Below, piece after piece: positions 23,396 to 30,111 of a DNA stretch of 55,024 nucleotides; the first letter of the stretch is position 1, and every line of letters begins with the position of its first letter. The notes under the pieces were generated by a model that saw nothing but the letters and a program-made list of their open reading frames with translations, made no database searches and was not told the origin of the DNA. The position numbers were made by a program, and so were the translations under genes. The stretch is from Oscillospiraceae bacterium (GTDB lineage Bacteria > Bacillota > Clostridia > Oscillospirales > Ruminococcaceae), in NCBI GenBank assembly GCA_003531585.1, contig DQFX01000076.1:1-55024 (forward strand). The letters run 5' to 3'.

Positions 23396-24753
23396 ACATC
23401 AATGAATTACGCCCCCTTTTTGAAGGAAAACGCTGCGCCATACTGGGCTACGGCAGGGAAGGCAGAGTGTGGCTCTCGCTGCTGAACAGGCTCGGCTGCT
23501 GTTCTGAGATAGCAGTCGCGGACATGAAGCCGCAGGACATACCGGGAGTCACCGGGATATACGGCGAGGACTGCCTCGACCGCGCAAAGGGCTACGACCT
23601 GCTCCTGCAAAGCCCAGGCGTCATCATCAAGGATAAGCTGACTGACGAGGAAAAATCCCGGATACTCACCCAGACCGAGGTGCTGCTCCGGCTTCGCCCA
23701 TGTAAAATTATCGGCATAACCGGCACAAAGGGGAAGTCCACGACCTCCTCGCTGACCTATCACTTCCTCAGCGCCTGCGGTTTCAAAACCATGCTGATAG
23801 GCAACATCGGAGTTCCGCCGCTGGAGCGCTTCGAGGAAATGACCCCGGACGCCGTTGCGGTCTGCGAGATGAGCTGCCATCAGCTCGAGTTCGTGCATCA
23901 CTCCCCGGAGATAGCCGTGCTGCTGAACATCTTCCCGGAACATCTCGACCACTACGTGAGCCTCGAGGCGTACGCCGAAGCCAAGCGGAACATCTATAAA
24001 TTCCAGCAGGCAGGCGACGTTTCGATACTCAACGTAGACCTGATACCGGACGACATCTGCACCAACGCGGAATGCAGCAACGCCCCGAACTGCAGCAGCT
24101 CCGGCTACCGGAAGTCCAGGCTGATAACCATAGGCTGCGAGCGCCCGGCTATGGCGTTCGCGGAGAACGGCGCGATATTCCTCCCCGACCGTGAGATACC
24201 CGCCGGCGAGGTACGTACCCAGCTCCGCGGAAAGCACAACGTCTACAACATCACCGCGGCGCTCATGGCTGCAACCGCCGCCGGAGCCGATACCGACCGC
24301 TGCCTCGCTTCCCTTCCGGATTTCATGGGGCTTGAGCACCGCCTTGAATACGTCGGCACAGTGAACGGCGTGGAGTACATCAACGACAGCATCTGCACCA
24401 TTCCGGAGGCGGCGATAGCGGCTGTGAAGGCGTTCCCGGACGGCGCCGACTGCGTTATCCTCGGCGGCATGGAGCGCAATATACCCTACGACAAGCTGGC
24501 GGATTTTCTCAACACCGGGTACGTTAAAAATGTGATACTCCTGCCGGACAGCGGCTACCGTATCGGCGATATGATAACCTCCCCTATGGTGAACAAGGTC
24601 CGCGTAAAGGACCTCCCGGAGGCAGTCAAAACCGCTTCCGGGCTTGCAAAGCGCCGCGTGATACTCTGCCCCGCCGCCGCAAGCTACGGCTTCTACAAGA
24701 ACTTTGAGGAACGCGGCAGGCATTTCAAGCAGCTTGTAAGTGAACTAGTATAA
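23392..24753 (+). CDS. murD2: MurD2-like UDP-MurNAc-L-Ala--L-glutamate ligase
   Basis: A 453-residue Mur ligase. The ATP-binding loop G-T-K-G-K-S-T is at 111-117, the N-terminal UDP-binding region at about 1-95, and the central histidine/asparagine block (F-P-E-H-L-D-H-Y) is kept. Canonical MurD adds D-glutamate to UDP-MurNAc-L-Ala; the MurD2 branch, found next to murL, adds L-glutamate, which MurL then inverts. That specificity is inferred from the overlapping murL gene. A true terminator follows directly, so DUF4380-murL-murD2 probably ends here. Confidence 0.85.
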   Translation: MNINELRPLFEGKRCAILGYGREGRVWLSLLNRLGCCSEIAVADMKPQDIPGVTGIYGEDCLDRAKGYDLLLQSPGVIIKDKLTDEEKSRILTQTEVLLRLRPCKIIGITGTKGKSTTSSLTYHFLSACGFKTMLIGNIGVPPLERFEEMTPDAVAVCEMSCHQLEFVHHSPEIAVLLNIFPEHLDHYVSLEAYAEAKRNIYKFQQAGDVSILNVDLIPDDICTNAECSNAPNCSSSGYRKSRLITIGCERPAMAFAENGAIFLPDREIPAGEVRTQLRGKHNVYNITAALMAATAAGADTDRCLASLPDFMGLEHRLEYVGTVNGVEYINDSICTIPEAAIAAVKAFPDGADCVILGGMERNIPYDKLADFLNTGYVKNVILLPDSGYRIGDMITSPMVNKVRVKDLPEAVKTASGLAKRRVILCPAAASYGFYKNFEERGRHFKQLVSELV

Positions 24754-24757
24754 GTAC

Positions 24758-24788
24758 AAAATCCCTACAGCAATGCAGGGATTTTTTG
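24758..24788 (+). terminator. Terminator of the murL-murD2 unit
   Basis: AAATCCCT...AGGGATTT stem with an internal CAG/CTG-like pairing and a T-run TTTTTTG, five bases after the murD2 stop. It separates the mur genes from cas5-cas7. Confidence 0.85.
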
Positions 24789-24940
24789 TGCATTCCAGCG
24801 ACATTCGACCCATTCCATTTTCCGATTTGAACAATCCTGCAAACCAAATTTTGTAGAACTTCGACAAAAACCGCATTTCAGTAAAATTCACCCGCCGCCC
24901 GAAATCCGCACGTCCTGTAATTATTTGGCTGAGCTGCGCA

Positions 24941-24969
24941 TTGAAAAAATAACGATTTTAAGCTATAAT
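24941..24969 (+). promoter_or_regulatory. Promoter of the cas5-cas7 pair
   Basis: TTGAAA (24941-24946) and TATAAT (24964-24969) with a 17-base spacer. The predicted RNA start lies near 24976, so an ATG at 24968 in the same frame would not be transcribed and the GTG at 24989 must be used. Confidence 0.82.
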
Positions 24970-24988
24970 GATCCGAGGGGGAGATACT

Positions 24989-25606
24989 GTGAAGTTTTCA
25001 AATTCCATCGAGCTTGAGATACGCGGCGAACGCGCGTTATTCCGCGACCCGCTGCGTCCGCAGACGCTTCCGGTCCCTAGCTGCGAAGCGCTGAAAGGAA
25101 TACTTGGCTCAATCTACTGGAATCCGGATTTCATATGGGTACCGGACAGTCTTCGTGTGATGGAACCCATCGGATATACCCGCGAGGGCGCGCGGACATC
25201 TGACGGAAGCCGCTTCACAAACGCCGGCGTACACTGTCTGAAGGATGTACGGTATCAGCTCCGGGCGCACTTTGTGTGGAACGAACAGCGCCCCGGCTCT
25301 GTTAAACTCACCGAGCGCGACGAGATCAAACATTTCCGCATAGCGCTGCGAAGCCTCGCCAGGGGCGGCCGCAGATGGGTCTGCCTCGGCCGCGCGGACT
25401 GCCCGGCGGCGGTGCGCTCAGTGCATTTCGGCGAGGGCGCGGGAGCCTACGACAGCGGCAAGGCGGTCAGCCTGGGGATCCTCTACCACAGCTTCGACTA
25501 CACGGCAGGCGAGCCGCGCTACTTCAACTGCATTATGGAAAGCGGCGTTATCCGCTATTCGGCGCAGGAGCTTTTCCAACTGCCAGAACTCGCGAACAAG
25601 AGGTGA
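24989..25606 (+). CDS. cas5: CRISPR-associated Cas5, type I-C (Cas5d), orphan
   Basis: A 205-residue Cas5d-like protein. In type I-C systems this subunit cuts the pre-crRNA at its repeat hairpin and caps the crRNA 5' handle in Cascade. Y43 (S-I-Y-W), K114 and H115 (I-K-H-F) stand where the known Cas5d catalytic Tyr, Lys and His stand, and the glycine-rich A-R-G-G-R-R loop follows, so RNA cleavage looks possible. GTG start behind a GGGGGAG site. No cas3, cas8c, cas4, cas1, cas2 or repeat array is within 25 kb on either side, and cas8c, normally between cas5 and cas7, is absent. Confidence 0.88.
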   Translation: MKFSNSIELEIRGERALFRDPLRPQTLPVPSCEALKGILGSIYWNPDFIWVPDSLRVMEPIGYTREGARTSDGSRFTNAGVHCLKDVRYQLRAHFVWNEQRPGSVKLTERDEIKHFRIALRSLARGGRRWVCLGRADCPAAVRSVHFGEGAGAYDSGKAVSLGILYHSFDYTAGEPRYFNCIMESGVIRYSAQELFQLPELANKR

Positions 25607-25610
25607 TATC

Positions 25611-26453
25611 ATGCCGCAGCCAAAACATCTTACCCCGCTCGGCCACAGAATAGATTTCGAAGCGCTGATAACCGTGGATTCAGCGAACCCCAACGGCGAC
25701 CCGATGAAGAAAGGTCTCCCCAGAACGGACAGCAGCGGGCGCGGCGTCATATCGGCGGTGTGCATTCGCAGGAAGCTCCGGAACGCGCTTGCCGAGCTGG
25801 GTCAGCCGATTCTGATCTCCCCGCCGGAGCGCCCCGGCGACGACCTCGCACGGCGGCTCTCCGCGCTCCCGAAGAACTGCGATATTCCGGCGGAGGCATG
25901 CCGGCGCTGGTTCGATGTCCGCGCGTTCGGGCAGGTGTTTTCCTCCAGGGGAATGCACGCGCCGGGCGTTAAGGGCGCGGTCTCGATTCAGCCAGCGGTG
26001 AGCGTCTGCCCGGTAAAGGTTATCTCCACCGGGATAACCTGCTGCCTTCCGAACAACGGGAAAATCTCGATGGGATTCAAAAGCAGCGTTGAGCACGGAC
26101 TGTACATTCTGCGCGGCTCAATCATTCCGGGCGTGGCGGCTAAAAACGGGCTGACCTGCGCCGACTGCGAACTGCTTCGGGAGGCTCTGCTGCATTTTCC
26201 GGATAACGACTGCTCATCGTCGCGCCCCGCCGGGTCTATCGAGGTTCGCCGCCTGTACTGGTGGGAGCACCCGGGGAAGCTCGGCGTCTGCCCTCCGGCG
26301 ATTGTGTTCAGCAGCGTGATAGCCGAGCCGCTCAGAAGCCGCCCTGCAAGCTTTGCCGACTACGAAATAACAAACGCTGAGATACCGGGCGTGAAGCTCA
26401 GTATCTTCGAAAATGATACGCTTACAGCCGTCGGGAATTCCCGGCGCGGATAG
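25611..26453 (+). CDS. cas7: CRISPR-associated Cas7, type I-C (Csd2), orphan
   Basis: A 280-residue Cas7/Csd2 protein, near the usual length of about 285. It shows the family's N-terminal block (A-N-P-N-G-D-P) and the later F-D-V-R-A-F-G-Q-V-F and Y-W-W-E-H motifs. Cas7 polymerises along the crRNA to form the Cascade backbone. It starts four bases after cas5 behind an AGAGGTGAT site, so the two are cotranslated. There is no frameshift, stop or other sign of decay. With Cas5 alone it could form an RNA-binding filament but has no nuclease or target-recognition subunit encoded here. Confidence 0.9.
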   Translation: MPQPKHLTPLGHRIDFEALITVDSANPNGDPMKKGLPRTDSSGRGVISAVCIRRKLRNALAELGQPILISPPERPGDDLARRLSALPKNCDIPAEACRRWFDVRAFGQVFSSRGMHAPGVKGAVSIQPAVSVCPVKVISTGITCCLPNNGKISMGFKSSVEHGLYILRGSIIPGVAAKNGLTCADCELLREALLHFPDNDCSSSRPAGSIEVRRLYWWEHPGKLGVCPPAIVFSSVIAEPLRSRPASFADYEITNAEIPGVKLSIFENDTLTAVGNSRRG

Positions 26454-26466
26454 ATCAAATTTTGCG

Positions 26467-26497
26467 AAAACGCGGCGCAGGAGAGATCCTGCGCCGC
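26467..26497 (-). terminator. Hairpin between cas7 and the chromate transporter genes
   Basis: An 11-bp perfect stem GCGGCGCAGGA / TCCTGCGCCGC with a four-base loop. On the minus strand it is followed by GTTTTC, so it probably ends the chromate transporter transcript. On the plus strand it lies 18 bases after cas7 with no U-tract. Confidence 0.65.
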
Positions 26498-26543
26498 AGC
26501 GCGTTTATGAGGAGAATTTTCCGCCTTCAAAGGGGGGCGTGAA

Positions 26544-27110
26544 TCACAGCCCGAAGCACCACCCGGTGAGCACTCCCAGCGCGGCGGAAATCAGTATCAC
26601 CACAATGGGGTGGAGATTTTTAAGCGACAGCGCCAGCATAGCCGCGAATATCCCGGCGGAGCACAAAAACGCAGGCGTCGTGAACACTCCGGCGCTTATA
26701 CCCGCCGGGAAGAACACCGCCTGCCCCGTAGTCACGAGCGCAGCGGCGATAAGTCCGACGACCGCGGGCTTCAGACCGGTCATGCAGCCCTGGACTATGC
26801 TGCTTTTCCGGAACTTTTCGTAGAACTTCGCGACAAGAATTATAATCAGGAACGACGGCAGGACAACTCCGAAGGTCGCGCATAACGCGCCCGGGATACC
26901 TGCGGTGCGCATTCCGACGAAGGTGGAGATGTTCACGGCGAACGGCCCCGGAGTACTCTCGCTGACCGCGATGAAATCCACCAGCTCCGCAGTGTCGAGC
27001 CAGCCGTGGGACTTCACCTCCGCCTGTATCAGCGGCAGCATTGCGTAGCCTCCGCCGAAGGTGAACGCGCCTATTTTCAGGAACGTAAGCAGCAGCTCAA
27101 GGTATATCAC
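26544..27110 (-). CDS. chrA: Chromate transporter subunit (short CHR protein)
   Basis: A 188-residue membrane protein of the CHR family, half-size type. The conserved G-G-G-Y-A-M-L-P-L-I-Q is near residue 20 and E-S-T-P-G-P-F-A-V-N near residue 50. Short CHR proteins come in pairs and together equal one full-length ChrA. The family exports chromate in some bacteria, but in anaerobes the natural anion is often unknown. Its start overlaps the end of the partner gene by four bases. Confidence 0.88.
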   Translation of the reverse strand: MIYLELLLTFLKIGAFTFGGGYAMLPLIQAEVKSHGWLDTAELVDFIAVSESTPGPFAVNISTFVGMRTAGIPGALCATFGVVLPSFLIIILVAKFYEKFRKSSIVQGCMTGLKPAVVGLIAAALVTTGQAVFFPAGISAGVFTTPAFLCSAGIFAAMLALSLKNLHPIVVILISAALGVLTGWCFGL

Positions 27111-27679
27111 CGGCGCTCACCCCGCTTCCTCAGCGAAAAGAACAGCCCTAACAGCGCGCACAGAACTATCAGCAGCAGTACGCTGGCGTTGAAGAACCCC
27201 GCCGCGATGAACACCCCGGCAGCGATAACGTAGGACAGCGCGTTTTTTGGACACTGGCGGTACATTCCGAACAGCGACTTCACGATAAGCGCCAGCACGC
27301 CCGCGCGCACTCCGCTGAACGCCCATTTCACCCACTGGTTTCCGCTGACGAGCGTCAGCGCCGAGGACACCGCAGCTATCACCAGGAACGCCGGCATGAC
27401 TACCCCGATGGTAGCCAGCACCGCGCCGGGAACTCCTGCGGCATGGTATCCTGTGAATGTCGCGGCGTTGACTGCGATAGGCCCCGGCGTGCTTTCGGCA
27501 ATGGCGACTATCTCCATTATTTCCTCGTCTGTCATCCACTTGTGGCGGTCGGCGGCTTCCTTCTGTATCAGCGGGATCATTGCGTAGCCTCCGCCGAAGG
27601 TGAACGCACCGATTTTCAGGAACGATACAAACAGCGGCAGGAGCTGTCCGGCTCCGTGCTGCTTTTTCTTTTCACTCAT
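27107..27679 (-). CDS. chrA: Chromate transporter subunit (short CHR protein)
   Basis: A 190-residue CHR half-protein, homologous to its downstream partner (G-G-G-Y-A-M-I-P-L-I-Q and E-S-T-P-G-P-I-A-V-N) but with a short hydrophilic N-terminus and a basic C-terminal tail. The pair should insert in opposite orientations and act as a heterodimer. It is the first gene of the unit, behind its own promoter, with an AAAGGAAA site. Confidence 0.88.
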   Translation of the reverse strand: MSEKKKQHGAGQLLPLFVSFLKIGAFTFGGGYAMIPLIQKEAADRHKWMTDEEIMEIVAIAESTPGPIAVNAATFTGYHAAGVPGAVLATIGVVMPAFLVIAAVSSALTLVSGNQWVKWAFSGVRAGVLALIVKSLFGMYRQCPKNALSYVIAAGVFIAAGFFNASVLLLIVLCALLGLFFSLRKRGERR

Positions 27680-27742
27680 GGGTTTGGGTTTCCTTTGTTT
27701 TCAGTCTGTAAGTTCAGCGGCGTATTATAACGCTCTGAATCC

Positions 27743-27771
27743 ATTATATCACCGGAGCTTAGGTTTTTCAA
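27743..27771 (-). promoter_or_regulatory. Promoter of the chromate transporter pair
   Basis: TTGAAA (27766-27771) and TATAAT (27743-27748), 17 bases apart on the minus strand. Confidence 0.78.
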
Positions 27772-27796
27772 GCACGATGTCGTTAATTTATCCCCG

Positions 27797-27825
27797 AAAA
27801 AAACTGGCCGCCCGGAGGCAGCCAG
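27797..27825 (-). terminator. Terminator of ilvA-ridA
   Basis: CTGGCTGCC / GGCGGCCAG stem with a TCCG loop and seven Us on the minus strand, 21 bases after the ridA stop. Confidence 0.88.
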
Positions 27826-27846
27826 CTATGATTCAGAATATGGGTA

Positions 27847-28218
27847 TCAGACCTCGGCGATAACCTCGACCTCGACGAGCGCGCCCTTGGGAAGGCTCAG
27901 ACCGCCTACGCAGGAACGTGCGGGCTTGGTGGTGAAATACTCGCCGTAAACCGCGTTGAACGCTGCAAAATCGTTGATATCCTTGAGGAAGCAGGTGGTC
28001 TTAACGACCTTTGCAAGGTCGGAGCCAGCCTCGGCAAGCACTGCCTTGAGGTTCTCGCAGACCTGCTTTGCCTGTGCCTCGATACCGCCCTCTGCGAGGT
28101 TTCCGGTAGCGGGAACAATTGCGATCTGACCAGAGGTGTAGACCATGTTTCCTACGACCTTTGCCTGTGTGTAGGGACCGATAGCTGCGGGTGCGTTGGT
28201 GGTGAATACGTCTTTCAT
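27847..28218 (-). CDS. ridA: RidA family reactive intermediate deaminase
   Basis: A 123-residue YjgF/YER057c/UK114 protein of standard length with the family signature around residues 98-120 (A-R-S-C-V-G-G-L-S-L-P-K-G-A-L-V-E). The arginine that holds the substrate carboxylate is in P-A-R-S. RidA hydrolyses the enamine/imine released by PLP enzymes such as threonine dehydratase. It lies 18 bases downstream of ilvA, in the same transcript, so product and cleanup enzyme are made together. Confidence 0.92.
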   Translation of the reverse strand: MKDVFTTNAPAAIGPYTQAKVVGNMVYTSGQIAIVPATGNLAEGGIEAQAKQVCENLKAVLAEAGSDLAKVVKTTCFLKDINDFAAFNAVYGEYFTTKPARSCVGGLSLPKGALVEVEVIAEV

Positions 28219-28236
28219 GTTGATGTCCTCCTGTGA

Positions 28237-29430
28237 TTAATCTACGATCTTGAAGCCAGCCTCTGTGAGCGCCTTTCTGATTTCATTGAGGTGCTCGAAG
28301 TTTCTGGTCTCCATTTCAATTCTCAGGTAGCAGCCGTTGATGTCGGAATTTCCAACGTGCTCGTGGTGTACGCCGACAACGTTGCCGCCGAGCTGTGCGA
28401 TGATCTTGGATACGCCGAGGAGCTGACCCGGCTTGTCGAGCAGCTCGATGTTGAGCAGGGCGGTTCTGCCGGACTTAACAAGGCCGCGGTGAATGACTCT
28501 GGACAGGATAGTAACGTCGATGTTGCCGCCGGATACGAGGCACACGACCTTCTTGCCCTTTACGGGTACCTTATCGAACATTACAGCCGCAACGGAAACT
28601 GCGCCAGCGCCCTCTGCGATGAGCTTCTGCTGCTCGATGAGCGCCAGGATAGCCGCCGCGATCTCGTCGTCGGTAACGGTAACGATCTCGTCAACGTACT
28701 TGCTGCATATATCAAAGGTATGCTGACCGGGTTCCTTTACCTTGATTCCGTCCGCGATGGTGGAAACATTGTCAAGGCGCTCGATCTTGCCGTCTCTTAT
28801 GGAGTTCACCATGCTGGGAGCTCCGGCGGCCTGTACGCCGTAAACCTTGATTTTCGGATTGAGCTGCTTTATGGTGTAGGCAACGCCGGAGATAAGTCCG
28901 CCGCCGCCGATCGGAACTACGACAGCGTCAACGTCGGGGAGCTGCTCGAGCACCTCCAGACCGATGGTGCCCTGACCTGCGATAACGTCCTCGTCGTCGA
29001 ACGGGTGAATGAAGGTGTAGCCCTTCTCATCGCGGAGCTGGAGAGCCTTCGCGTAGGCGTCGTCGTAAACGCCCTCTACCAGGCAGACCTCTGCGCCGTA
29101 GGACTTGGTAGCCTCTACCTTAGAGATAGGCGCGCCGTCGGGCAGGCAGATGAGCGACTTGATACCGGCTCTGGAAGCCGCGAGAGCAACGCCCTGCGCG
29201 TGGTTTCCTGCGGAGCAGGCGATAACGCCCTTTGCCTTCTCCTCGTCGCTGAGCTGGGAGATCTTGAAATACGCGCCGCGCACCTTGAACGAACCAGTTA
29301 CCTGGAGGTTCTCGGTCTTGAGATAGACCTCAGCCTCCTTGTTGATCTTGGGAGCCTTGATGAGGTCGGTCTCCCTGATGACTTCCTTGAGAACGTGTGA
29401 CGCCTTGTAAACCTTGTCTAGTGTAAGCAT
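28237..29430 (-). CDS. ilvA: Threonine ammonia-lyase with ACT domain
   Basis: A 397-residue PLP enzyme that turns threonine into 2-oxobutyrate and ammonia. The PLP lysine is K49 (T-G-S-F-K-V-R-G), the phosphate loop is G-G-G-G-L-I-S-G, and S-A-G-N-H-A-Q-G is intact. A single ACT domain fills about residues 325-397, as in the short form that gives propionate-type or isoleucine-precursor flow. An AGGAGGAG site fixes the start at 29430; the nine residues before it are not needed. It follows a leader of about 385 bases with a terminator and T-box-like features. Confidence 0.92.
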   Translation of the reverse strand: MLTLDKVYKASHVLKEVIRETDLIKAPKINKEAEVYLKTENLQVTGSFKVRGAYFKISQLSDEEKAKGVIACSAGNHAQGVALAASRAGIKSLICLPDGAPISKVEATKSYGAEVCLVEGVYDDAYAKALQLRDEKGYTFIHPFDDEDVIAGQGTIGLEVLEQLPDVDAVVVPIGGGGLISGVAYTIKQLNPKIKVYGVQAAGAPSMVNSIRDGKIERLDNVSTIADGIKVKEPGQHTFDICSKYVDEIVTVTDDEIAAAILALIEQQKLIAEGAGAVSVAAVMFDKVPVKGKKVVCLVSGGNIDVTILSRVIHRGLVKSGRTALLNIELLDKPGQLLGVSKIIAQLGGNVVGVHHEHVGNSDINGCYLRIEMETRNFEHLNEIRKALTEAGFKIVD

Positions 29431-29487
29431 AAAAAAACTCCTCCTGCCGTTCGGCAATTTTTAGTCGGGTGCAGAGGAGCAGCTATT

Positions 29488-29519
29488 AAAAAATCCCCCT
29501 TGTCAGAGCGATAAGAGGG
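29488..29519 (-). terminator. Leader terminator of ilvA
   Basis: CCCTCTT pairs with AAGGGGG across an 11-base loop, followed by six Us, and ends 58 bases before the ilvA start. It lies between promoter and gene, so it is an attenuator. Confidence 0.75.
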
Positions 29520-29815
29520 CATAAATATAAGCCAAATCAGCCTCTGTACATCCATCAATGCACTTCCCTTTAACGGTGGAAATCCGTACAGTCTTAGTAT
29601 CTCCTGTATCACCGGGGGGGAACCATACTCCTGTATCACCGTGGCGACCGTATGTACAGCGGGGGTTCGGACTGTCTGCTACGGGCGGATCGCACGCGGA
29701 GGCTTTACTGCCTTGCACCAGACGGCAGCTCTCTGTAAAAGCGGACTCGGCATGTGGCGGAAAACCGCACCCATCAACGCATTTATTGATCTGCTGTACG
29801 GGAATAACTCCGTAC
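29520..29815 (-). ncRNA. Structured, T-box-like leader of ilvA
   Basis: A long leader between a perfect promoter and an attenuator. Near 29730 it reads ACAGAGAG followed by a CTGCC/GGCAG stem-loop containing CUGGUGCAA, which matches the AGAGAG and GGUGnAA parts of T-box stem I. Further on, a UAUGGUUCC segment could supply the UGGN bulge that pairs with tRNA ends, but the usual GGGUGGNACCGCG box is not found. A 13-base unit CGGTGATACAGGA occurs twice (29596-29640). T-box control by an amino acid such as isoleucine or threonine is my best guess. Confidence 0.42.
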
Positions 29816-29821
29816 AATGTG

Positions 29822-29850
29822 ATTATACACCCCGATCCGGGATTTGTCAA
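29822..29850 (-). promoter_or_regulatory. Consensus promoter of ilvA-ridA
   Basis: TTGACA (29845-29850) and TATAAT (29822-29827) with a 17-base spacer on the minus strand. Confidence 0.88.
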
Positions 29851-30034
29851 GTATTTTCTGAAATTTCAGCATAATAATCCTGCAATATATGGAACGCGCC
29901 CGGAATTGCCGCCGGACAGCTTCATGAACGCTTCATATTCCGCGCGGGAACAGCAAAATATCTTCGATTTTAACAGAAATCCCGTATTTCCATAAATTAC
30001 ATGTGAAAAAACTTGGCAAAATCACAAAAAACAT

Positions 30035-30063
30035 TTGACAAATCCAAAAAAATATGTCACAAT
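30035..30063 (+). promoter_or_regulatory. Promoter of the GH25 gene
   Basis: TTGACA (30035-30040) and CACAAT (30058-30063), 17 bases apart, 49 bases before the chosen start codon. Confidence 0.65.
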
Positions 30064-30111
30064 AGAAGCAGGCGCTTTTTGCCGGGATTCAAACAGTTGT
30101 GGAGTATAAAA

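Larger units (their letters stand above)
29458..30034. other. Gene-free region: ilvA leader and GH25 upstream area
   Basis: From 29488 to about 29815 this is the ilvA leader on the minus strand; its promoter is at 29822-29850. From 29876 to 30034 I see no gene and no clear structure before the GH25 promoter. A frame over the leader on the minus strand begins upstream of the RNA start and has no ribosome site, so I do not call it. Confidence 0.6.

Noticed and set aside
1081..24933. Shared word ATTATTTGGCTGA at 1081 and 24920
   Set aside because: One copy lies at the end of a coding region and the other upstream of cas5; the flanks differ, so it is probably chance.
24790..24940. Possible CRISPR array or repeat near cas5-cas7
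   Set aside because: I looked for repeated units of 28-37 bases and for the type I-C repeat ending in ATTGAAAC both before cas5 and after cas7 and found none.
29503..29850. Minus-strand frame of 115 codons upstream of ilvA
   Set aside because: It begins upstream of the promoter's RNA start and has no ribosome site; the region is better read as an RNA leader.
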